This document shows, piece by piece, positions 1-5,943 of a DNA stretch of 10,349 nucleotides. How positions within the stretch are numbered: the stretch's first letter is position 1; each line of letters starts with the position of its first letter. A model generated the notes under the pieces. That model was not told where the DNA came from. It searched no databases and worked only from the letters and a program-made list of their open reading frames with translations. The DNA lies in assembly GCA_018402605.1 (NCBI GenBank), contig JAGYIK010000040.1, forward strand, positions 1-10,349. The letters are read 5' to 3'. The position numbers were made by a program, and so were the translations under genes. The stretch comes from Litorivicinus sp. (lineage in GTDB: Bacteria > Pseudomonadota > Gammaproteobacteria > Pseudomonadales > Litorivicinaceae).

Positions 1-327
1 TCCGTCAAAACCAACCATGATTTCAGTCAGCTTGACGCCATTTTTGTCACAGTACTCAAGCTCACCGGTTTTCATACGCGAAGATGCGTTACCGATGTCT
101 GTGTATTGTGTGCCAACACCGTCACATACTGACTTTTTACCGGCAGATGATCCAACCGACTCGACAACCGGTGTTTTCTGATTGAATCCGCGACCAAAAC
201 GCTCTGCAACGATTGTAGAGAATGGTGCAACGGTTGATGAACCAGCGATTGACACGAAGTCACGTGCAACAGCAGCTGAGCTCATCGCAACTGCCAAAGC
301 GGCAGATGTAGCGATACGAACAAACAT
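1..327 (-). CDS. pstS: PstS-like phosphate ABC transporter substrate-binding protein (N-terminal 109 residues, cut by left edge)
   Basis: This is the beginning of a periplasmic binding protein that would capture phosphate and hand it to a PstCAB-type ABC importer. The ATG at 327 is preceded by a strong Shine-Dalgarno, GAAGGAG, with 6-nt spacing. Residues 1-21 look like a signal peptide: Arg4, a hydrophobic alanine-rich core, and a likely cut after AVA at 19-21. The mature start then contains GSSTVAPFS (29-37), and further on VGSSAGKKS followed by TDIGNASSRM. These serine-rich loops resemble the phosphate-binding loops of PstS-type proteins. Two cysteines (in SVCDG and EYCDKNG) could form a disulfide. 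The gene runs off the left edge, so the C-terminal lobe and any pstC, pstA or pstB genes are not visible. A candidate Pho box lies about 90 bp upstream. The family is well supported; specificity for phosphate rather than a related oxyanion is inferred. Confidence 0.9.
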   Translation of the reverse strand, partial: MFVRIATSAALAVAMSSAAVARDFVSIAGSSTVAPFSTIVAERFGRGFNQKTPVVESVGSSAGKKSVCDGVGTQYTDIGNASSRMKTGELEYCDKNGVKLTEIMVGFDG

Positions 328-333
328 GGAGAA

Positions 334-340
334 CTCCTTC
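334..340 (-). promoter_or_regulatory. Shine-Dalgarno of pstS
   Basis: On the minus strand this reads GAAGGAG and ends 6 nt before the ATG at 327. It fixes the start codon of the PstS-like gene, which is also where the signal peptide begins. Confidence 0.8.
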
Positions 341-416
341 AAAGGGTTTTTTTCGTTGAGCTGTCGCTTCAATTCCGAGAGGGAACAGCAACAGACACCC
401 GCCCTTTGTAAACGTG

Positions 417-438
417 AAATGTTACGTAAATATGACAG
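417..438 (-). promoter_or_regulatory. Candidate Pho box (PhoB-binding site) upstream of pstS
   Basis: On the minus strand two consecutive 11-mers read CTGTCATATTT and ACGTAACATTT. The first begins with CTGTCAT, a perfect match to the PhoB half-site consensus, followed by the usual AT-rich 4-mer. The second matches the first at 7 of 11 positions and is a weaker half-site. PhoB sites are known as tandem 11-bp direct repeats that replace the -35 element. A loose -10 (TTTACAAAG) follows about 5 bp downstream. The site is about 90 bp upstream of the pstS start, the expected place for a phosphate-starvation promoter. It was found by eye; a weight-matrix score is needed. Confidence 0.5.
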
Positions 439-461
439 AAGCGGTTTTAGTACATTTGTTT

Positions 462-905
462 TCATTGCGACGCTGAGGCGGACTGCACGATGTGCGGCTG
501 TCCGTCTGCATCAATCACGAGCTGACCATCCTCTTTGGCAAACGGGCCGGCTGGCCAAATCGACAGCACATCCAACACGGTTTCGCTCGGGCGACACAAA
601 CGAATCCCAAGCGGAGTGCATACAATCGGACGATCCACCAATATCGGCTCTTTGCACATGGCAGAGATTAGGTCCTCGTCTGTCACTGCGTCATCCTGCA
701 GGCCCAAGGACTCGGCTGGGGAGTTTCGGATCCGCAGAATCTGCCGCGGAGTCAGGTCCATCGCAGCCAGCAGCCCAAGTAACTGCGGACGCGTCCAACC
801 GACCTGCAGATACTCAATCACCTGGGGCTCATACCCCGCCGCTTCGATGCAGCGGAGCACGTTTCGAGAGGTTCCGCACGCTGGGTTGTGATAAATCACG
901 ATCAC
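462..905 (-). CDS. arsC: Arsenate reductase, glutaredoxin-dependent (ArsC)
   Basis: This 147-residue cytoplasmic enzyme would reduce arsenate to arsenite with glutathione and glutaredoxin, providing the substrate for the ACR3 pump encoded just upstream. The N-terminus contains YHNPACGTSRN with catalytic Cys10. Counting the GTG as residue 1, Arg58, Arg92 and Arg105 align with Arg60, Arg94 and Arg107 of E. coli ArsC, the residues that bind the oxyanion. RPIVCTPLGIRLCRPSETVL (92-111) is the family's most conserved block, and FAKEDG near the C-terminus is also typical. Length is close to the E. coli protein (141). I chose GTG at 905 because it overlaps the acr3 stop as GTGA, implying translational coupling, and because the protein then begins MIVIYHNP. 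A second GTG at 899 is possible. An upstream ATG at 962 would add residues unlike the family. No terminator is visible after the stop. Confidence 0.93.
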   Translation of the reverse strand: MIVIYHNPACGTSRNVLRCIEAAGYEPQVIEYLQVGWTRPQLLGLLAAMDLTPRQILRIRNSPAESLGLQDDAVTDEDLISAMCKEPILVDRPIVCTPLGIRLCRPSETVLDVLSIWPAGPFAKEDGQLVIDADGQPHIVQSASASQ

Positions 906-1942
906 GAGACACCCGCCCGATCCGATGGCGGAAACCACGCACGGGTGCGATTGGCGAACCACACCAGTGACAGCATGACTGGAACTTCCACCAACACACC
1001 CACGACAGTCGCCAAGGCCGCGCCGGAGTTCAGACCGAATAGGGAGATCGCAACAGCAACAGCCAATTCAAAAAAGTTACTGGTGCCAATCAGGCATGCC
1101 GGCGCCGCAATGTCGTGCGACAACTGCAGTCGACGCGCCATCCAATAACCCACAGCAAAAATCCCATAGGTCTGAATCAATAGCGGGATTGCAATCAAAA
1201 CAATCGCTTCGGGCTTGTTTATAATGGTCTCGGCCTGAAAGCCAAACAACAACACCACAGTGGCTAACAGCCCCATCACGGACCAGGGCTTCGTGGTCGC
1301 TAAGAATGTTTCAAGACGGCTGTGATCATCGCTTTGATCCAATCGGCTCCTCAGCCACGCTCCAGCCAATAAGGGAACCAAAACATACAACACGACGGAG
1401 AAAAACAGGGTGTCCCAGGGAACCACGACGTCAGTAATCCCAAGCAAATAGCCCGCAATCGGCGCAAATGCAAAGATCATGATGACGTCATTGACGGAGA
1501 CTTGGACGAGGGTGTAGTTCGGATCACCTTTGGTCAGCTGACTCCACACAAACACCATAGCCGTGCAGGGCGCCACACCTAACAAAATCATGCCGGCGAT
1601 GTATTCCGTTGCGGTCTCGGGATCAACCCAGTCGGCAAACAATACGCGGAAAAATAGCCAACCCAAGAACGCCATTGAGAACGGCTTCAATAGCCAGTTG
1701 ATGACCAGCGTGAGGATCAAGCCCTTGGGGCGCTCGCCCACTTGGCGAATCGAAGAAAAATCAATTTGCACCATCATTGGAAAAATCATCAACCAAATCA
1801 GAACTGCAATGAGGATATTCACCTGCGCATATTCAAATGCAGCAATCACAGAAAACCAAGACGGCAGCCAGAGTCCCAAGATCACCCCTGCGCTGATCGC
1901 CAAAGCGACCCATAGACTCAGATACCGTTCAAATATGCCCAT
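902..1942 (-). CDS. acr3: ACR3-family arsenite efflux permease
   Basis: This 346-residue inner-membrane protein has about ten hydrophobic segments and would export arsenite (possibly antimonite) using the proton motive force. The segment GVAPCTAMVFVWS carries Cys126, matching the conserved ACR3 cysteine needed for transport. Other family blocks are INWLLKPFSMA (81-91), the polar VNDVIMIF near 150, GTSNFFELAVA (286-296, Glu292) and GVLVEVPVMLSLV (315-327, Glu319). Length fits bacterial ACR3 proteins (about 350). It is unrelated to the 12-segment ArsB of E. coli, although some databases label ACR3 as arsB. The ATG at 1942 has AAGGAG 9 nt upstream. That site lies in the 17-nt gap after the preceding DAHP synthase stop, so the two genes are probably cotranscribed. 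The stop overlaps the arsC GTG start by 4 nt. No arsR regulator gene is visible in the window. Confidence 0.95.
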   Translation of the reverse strand: MGIFERYLSLWVALAISAGVILGLWLPSWFSVIAAFEYAQVNILIAVLIWLMIFPMMVQIDFSSIRQVGERPKGLILTLVINWLLKPFSMAFLGWLFFRVLFADWVDPETATEYIAGMILLGVAPCTAMVFVWSQLTKGDPNYTLVQVSVNDVIMIFAFAPIAGYLLGITDVVVPWDTLFFSVVLYVLVPLLAGAWLRSRLDQSDDHSRLETFLATTKPWSVMGLLATVVLLFGFQAETIINKPEAIVLIAIPLLIQTYGIFAVGYWMARRLQLSHDIAAPACLIGTSNFFELAVAVAISLFGLNSGAALATVVGVLVEVPVMLSLVWFANRTRAWFPPSDRAGVS

Positions 1943-1951
1943 TCCCTTGGA

Positions 1952-1957
1952 CTCCTT
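1952..1957 (-). promoter_or_regulatory. Shine-Dalgarno of acr3 inside the 17-nt gap
   Basis: AAGGAG on the minus strand ends 9 nt before the acr3 ATG and begins 2 nt after the TAA of the DAHP synthase gene. The gap leaves no room for an independent promoter, which supports cotranscription of the two genes. Confidence 0.75.
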
Positions 1958-1959
1958 GG

Positions 1960-3009
1960 TTACGCCTTAGCGTGTAATTCCGCCAGCACCTGCTCGGTCT
2001 CATCCCAACCAATACAGGCATCGGTCACAGACTGGCCATAGGTGAGCTCGGACACATCCGCAGTCAATGGCTGATTGCCGGCCACCAGATGACTCTCAAC
2101 CATGATGCCGAAGATGCCATGATCGGGCTGTTGACGCTGGGCAATAATGCTCTCGACCACGCGCTCTTGCTTCCGATGGTCTTTTTCTGAATTCCCATGG
2201 CTGCAATCCACCATTAAATAGGGCGGGAGCTGCTTTGAGCGCAGAACCTCCAGAATTGGCACAATGGCATCACGATGATAGTTGGGCCCAGAATGTCCGC
2301 CGCGCAAAATCACATGACAGTCGGGATTGCCGGTCGTACCAAAAATCGCAGCCACGCCTTGTTTCGTTACTGACAAGAAATGGTGTGGGTGACTCGCGGC
2401 TTGCACAGCATCGGTTGCAATGGAAATCGTGCCATCGGTTCCGTTTTTGAATCCGACCGGCATCGACAAGCCTGAAGCCAACTCACGGTGAATCTGGCTC
2501 TCGGTGGTCCGTGCACCAATCGCACCCCAAGCCACCAAATCCGCAATGAATTGCGGACTGATAGTATCCAAAAACTCACAGCCCACCGGGATGCCTTGCT
2601 CAACCAAATAGCACAACAAACTCCGCGCTTTATGCAGCCCCTTATTGACCTGAAACGATTGATCGAGGCCTGGATCATTGATGAGACCTTTCCAACCGAC
2701 GATGGTGCGTGGCTTTTCAAAATAGACCCGCATCACAATCTTCAATGTCGACTGGTATTGCGCGATCAATGGCTTCAACCGACTTGCATACTCTTTTGCG
2801 GCTTCTGGGTCGTGAATGGAGCAGGGCCCAATCACAACCAACAGGCGATCATCTCGACCGTGCATGATGTCGGAGATCTCCTGGCGATCTCTCGCGACAG
2901 CGGCCACCATCGCCTCGGTCATTGGCAGCTCTTCCAGCAAAATTGCCGGTGTAATCAGCGGTTTCATTTGCGCAATGCGCGTGTCATCTACAACAAGTGG
3001 GTGTGTCAC
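1960..3009 (-). CDS. aroG: 3-deoxy-7-phosphoheptulonate (DAHP) synthase, class I AroFGH type
   Basis: This 349-residue enzyme condenses phosphoenolpyruvate with erythrose 4-phosphate, the first committed step of the shikimate pathway. It is nearly collinear with the E. coli AroF, AroG and AroH isoenzymes (about 350 residues). Conserved blocks include LLVVIGPCSIHDP (57-69), VMRVYFEKPRT (92-102), GWKGLINDP (105-113), GAIGARTTESQ (162-172) and GFKNGTDGTI (186-195). The metal ligands are Cys63, His271 (in CSHGNS), Glu305 (in MVESHL) and Asp330 (in VTDACIGW). All are present, so the enzyme should be active. Feedback type is not settled: GVAAI near 218-222 resembles tyrosine-sensitive fungal homologues, a weak hint, so the symbol is provisional. 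The start is GTG at 3009 with GGAG 8 nt upstream. The gene heads a probable unit with acr3 and arsC, an unusual partner set, and is divergent from recC. Confidence 0.94.
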   Translation of the reverse strand: MTHPLVVDDTRIAQMKPLITPAILLEELPMTEAMVAAVARDRQEISDIMHGRDDRLLVVIGPCSIHDPEAAKEYASRLKPLIAQYQSTLKIVMRVYFEKPRTIVGWKGLINDPGLDQSFQVNKGLHKARSLLCYLVEQGIPVGCEFLDTISPQFIADLVAWGAIGARTTESQIHRELASGLSMPVGFKNGTDGTISIATDAVQAASHPHHFLSVTKQGVAAIFGTTGNPDCHVILRGGHSGPNYHRDAIVPILEVLRSKQLPPYLMVDCSHGNSEKDHRKQERVVESIIAQRQQPDHGIFGIMVESHLVAGNQPLTADVSELTYGQSVTDACIGWDETEQVLAELHAKA

Positions 3010-3090
3010 AACAAATTCTCCATCCTTCCGTTATAGTCTGACCTGTTGGTGTCAGGCGCGTAAAGCGCAGAGCGAGTGAAAACCTGATCT
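3010..3090. promoter_or_regulatory. Divergent promoter region between the DAHP synthase gene and recC
   Basis: These 81 bp must hold the promoters of two divergent units. For the minus-strand gene, TATAAC (3030-3035) is a plausible -10 and GGAG (3018-3021) is the Shine-Dalgarno. CTGACA resembles a -35 but lies only 14 bp from it, too close for a good sigma-70 promoter. Two short inverted repeats are present: CTGAC/GTCAG (3038-3042 and 3051-3055, 8-nt loop) and GCGC/GCGC (3056-3059 and 3065-3068). No clear promoter or Shine-Dalgarno is visible for recC. Confidence 0.35.
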
Positions 3091-5943
3091 ATGCAAACAA
3101 TTGTCTCCAATGATCTGATGCTGTTGCGCGAATCACTGACACGCGAGTTCGCCAAACCACATCAAGGGTCGCCGCTCCAGGAGGATTGGATCCTGGTGGG
3201 CAATCGAGACACCGGACGCTGGCTGCAAAAACATCTCACCGACGCACTTGGCGGCCTTGCCAATACCCGTTTCCTTACCGTCGCTCAAGCACTCTCCGAG
3301 CTCAGTCGCACCACGATCGAAACCGCATTGCCCGCTGCCTTGTTTTGGTCCGTGGCAACACACTGGAAACACACTCATCCAGACCTGCAAGCAGAAGATT
3401 TCGTGCCACAAGTGGTTCTTTTAACTGAACTATTTAGCCGCTATCTCACCGAGCGGCCAGACTGGTTGGCGCGCTGGGAACACGGGCAGACCGATACTGT
3501 GGTCGGCCCACATTGGCAAAGTACGCTGTGGAGCGCGATCGTCCAGGACCTTCCGGACCACCCACACCATTCGCTATTGGATCTGGCGAAAGGACGCATC
3601 ACCCCCGAGATTAATGGTGTTGCGCGAATTTTTATCTTCGCACCGGAGCGACTCTCAGCACTCGCGCTCGAGACCTTGTCGCAGATGAGTCCGGAGCGCC
3701 AAGTCACCATGTGGGTCCAATCACCCTCGCCGGAGGGGTGGTTTTTAGAGCGCGATGCCGAACTCGTCTCCGACCATCCATTACTTTTAACACTCGGGGC
3801 TGAGCGAGGTCGATTGATGCGCCAGATCAGCGAAGAATCCTTAATGGACGGGTATTTTGATCCGCTTCAAGGGTCAACCCATGCGCTCGCACAGCTTAAA
3901 AATGCGCTCTATGCCAATCACCAGGCAACAGCCTCAATCGAACCGGATGATTCACTGCGATTTGTCTCGGCAACCTCGCCTACCCAAGAAGTCGAAGCGC
4001 TCAAAACATGGCTTGTGGATTACCTGAATCATGATTCCAAACGGAGCATCGCTGATGTGACCGTTGTCTCACCAAATCCAGGATTGTATGGCCCGCTCGT
4101 GCAGCGGATTTTTAACGATCTCGATGCAGGCCATCCCATCCCCACCGCATCGGATCCACTGATTCAACAATCAGCACATGATGCCAGTCTGGATTTTCTG
4201 TTCGCCTGCAGACGCTTTGGATTTCGTGCCAACCGTGTACTCGGTTACCTGACGATTGAGGCCGTGCGCGGGCTTTTTGATCTGACAGACCGTGATATTC
4301 GGCTGATTGAGTCCTGGCTGGTCGCATCCGGTGCGAGACGCGGAGTCGATGGACACAAGCACAGTCTCAAATCGGCAAAAGCACGCTTGTTGCGCGGTCT
4401 ACTGGTCGATGTCGAGGTCATGATCGAGGCCGATGCAACCCCGACGGAGCCCATTGAGCAAAGTCTCCGCTTGGATATTTTAATTGCCGTGTTCGATGCG
4501 CTTGAAGCCGTAATGGCAATCCCAGATCAGCTGACGCCGACCGATGCGACAAAGCAACTCACAGAATGCATCAGCCTCTTGACCCTTGGCCAACTTAAAG
4601 CGCTCGAAATCCCTGTGATCCCTGAATTTGCAGCCGATCGCACTGTCGATTTCCGCCTATTCATGGCCTTCATCGAAATGCATCAAAACACAGGGCTCAC
4701 GCGGCCTGTCGCACTCAACGATCAGATTTCTGTGACCTCACCCCAAACCATTCGCCACATGCATTGGCCGGTGGTCGCGATCCTTGGCGCCAACGATGGG
4801 ACCTTCCCGTCCGAACCAACAACACATGCGTGGGATCTCATCTTGCAACATCCGCGCGCAGGTGACCTCATACCAGCCGACTCAGAGCGGCAAGCACTCT
4901 TGGATATTGTGTTAAATACCGAGTCCCAACTGTGGATCAGCTGGCAAGGCGAGCACCCGATCAGCTTAAAAGAGGAGCTGCCCGGAGCGGGTGTCATGTC
5001 GATCTTATCTGCACTGAATCCCGACCCAAAAGCTCAAAAACACTGGATCGAACGATTACCCACTGGATTGGCATTACCGACCGCCATCAAAGCACCCGCC
5101 ATCCTCAGCCAACCCAAAACAGATCCACACCGAACCTGGACTCGGCATGCCCTGATAGAGGCCGCAATCGACCCCGCTCGGGCATTTCTAAAGCGGAAAG
5201 GCGCGACGCTGAAAAGCCCACCTGATGACCGTCTCGACCAAGAGCCACTGGCACTCACTGCGCTCGACAAGTATCGGCTGCGCGATCAATTCATCCAGAC
5301 AGGCCGCCCAGATCGCATTGCGATCTGGCTCAATCAGCACCCGGAGTTTCCGAGCGATCTGGATCCAAATCTCAGCACAACACTGACGCCCGAGAACATT
5401 CGGCTGGCCCGAGCGATGCAGGGGCCTGAGTTTCCGAACACCGTACTTGAACTCGGGGACTATCAGATTGAAATCCGCAATCTGCCGCGTCCAGCAGTCC
5501 CTCGGTTTACCAGTGACGAAAAACCCAACCGTCAACGCACCCTCGGTGCCCTGATCGATGTGCTGATGTGTTTTGCGCTCGAGGACATATCCGAGCCGAT
5601 CAATCTGGTGACATTCAACAACAAAATCCATCCGCTCGGACCCATGCCCATGCGTGATGCGCGAACTCTTTTAGGTCAATGGTGCGCGGCTCTCAGTCAT
5701 CTCGACGCGACACCCTGTCCGCTGATTGCACCACTGGCACTTCAGCATGCCGAATCCCGCAGAAAAGATCCCGATGAGCCGATCGAAATAGGATGGGGCA
5801 TCGCACCGCTGATACACAAACCGCATTACCGACGTCTTTTCGCGCACGACCCAGACATTAAGCAAAAGCACCTCGATCTGGTTGACGCATTGGTCATGCC
5901 GCTACTTCAATTATTTATCGAGAAACACAAAAATGCGTTTTGA
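3091..5943 (+). CDS. recC: Exodeoxyribonuclease V subunit gamma (RecC), short form
   Basis: RecC is the scaffold of the RecBCD helicase-nuclease. It splits the duplex, channels the two strands to RecB and RecD, and in E. coli reads Chi. RecC-like blocks occur in the right order: GRWLQKHLTDALGGLANTRF (42-61), HPLLLTLGAERGRLMRQI (229-246), DVTVVSPNPGLYGPLVQRIF (322-341), the FDLTD...IESWLVASGARRGVD stretch (396-420), VVAILGANDGTFP (561-573), and DPARAFLKRKG followed by DQEPLALTALDKYRLRDQ (694-733). As in other RecC proteins, I see no ATPase or nuclease active site. At 950 residues it is well below the E. coli length (1122), and similarity is modest. The ATG at 3091 is the furthest upstream possible, since an in-frame TGA sits at 3085-3087, but no good Shine-Dalgarno precedes it. 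The end overlaps recB by 11 nt. The call rests on motif order plus position beside recB and recD. Confidence 0.92.
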   Translation: MQTIVSNDLMLLRESLTREFAKPHQGSPLQEDWILVGNRDTGRWLQKHLTDALGGLANTRFLTVAQALSELSRTTIETALPAALFWSVATHWKHTHPDLQAEDFVPQVVLLTELFSRYLTERPDWLARWEHGQTDTVVGPHWQSTLWSAIVQDLPDHPHHSLLDLAKGRITPEINGVARIFIFAPERLSALALETLSQMSPERQVTMWVQSPSPEGWFLERDAELVSDHPLLLTLGAERGRLMRQISEESLMDGYFDPLQGSTHALAQLKNALYANHQATASIEPDDSLRFVSATSPTQEVEALKTWLVDYLNHDSKRSIADVTVVSPNPGLYGPLVQRIFNDLDAGHPIPTASDPLIQQSAHDASLDFLFACRRFGFRANRVLGYLTIEAVRGLFDLTDRDIRLIESWLVASGARRGVDGHKHSLKSAKARLLRGLLVDVEVMIEADATPTEPIEQSLRLDILIAVFDALEAVMAIPDQLTPTDATKQLTECISLLTLGQLKALEIPVIPEFAADRTVDFRLFMAFIEMHQNTGLTRPVALNDQISVTSPQTIRHMHWPVVAILGANDGTFPSEPTTHAWDLILQHPRAGDLIPADSERQALLDIVLNTESQLWISWQGEHPISLKEELPGAGVMSILSALNPDPKAQKHWIERLPTGLALPTAIKAPAILSQPKTDPHRTWTRHALIEAAIDPARAFLKRKGATLKSPPDDRLDQEPLALTALDKYRLRDQFIQTGRPDRIAIWLNQHPEFPSDLDPNLSTTLTPENIRLARAMQGPEFPNTVLELGDYQIEIRNLPRPAVPRFTSDEKPNRQRTLGALIDVLMCFALEDISEPINLVTFNNKIHPLGPMPMRDARTLLGQWCAALSHLDATPCPLIAPLALQHAESRRKDPDEPIEIGWGIAPLIHKPHYRRLFAHDPDIKQKHLDLVDALVMPLLQLFIEKHKNAF

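Noticed and set aside
906..962. Longer ArsC starting from an ATG at 962
   Set aside because: It would overlap acr3 by about 60 nt and add 19 residues absent from ArsC proteins. The GTG at 905 gives the usual MxxIYHNP start.
182..970. 262-codon plus-strand open frame across pstS and arsC
   Set aside because: It is antisense to two clearly recognised genes, its translation is low-complexity and Ser/Arg/Pro-rich, and it has no family resemblance.
3006..3023. Five-codon minus-strand mini-ORF (MENLL) whose TGA overlaps the GTG start of the DAHP synthase, suggesting a leader peptide
   Set aside because: Its ATG directly abuts the AAGG run with no spacing, and its own bases form the GGAG Shine-Dalgarno of the real gene. 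There are no aromatic codons, so attenuation by Phe, Tyr or Trp is unsupported.
2488..3036. 182-codon plus-strand open frame antisense to the DAHP synthase
   Set aside because: The opposite strand encodes a near full-length, highly conserved enzyme. The frame has no ribosome-binding site or recognisable domain.
3187..3200. Chi-like CCTGGTGG, also seen near 8411
   Set aside because: Each matches E. coli Chi at 7 of 8 positions, which is expected by chance in 10 kb, and the Chi sequence of this organism is unknown.
5882..5932. N-terminal extension of RecB from a TTG at 5882
   Set aside because: The added 17 residues do not resemble RecB N-termini, and the ATG at 5933 gives the normal short lead-in to Walker A.
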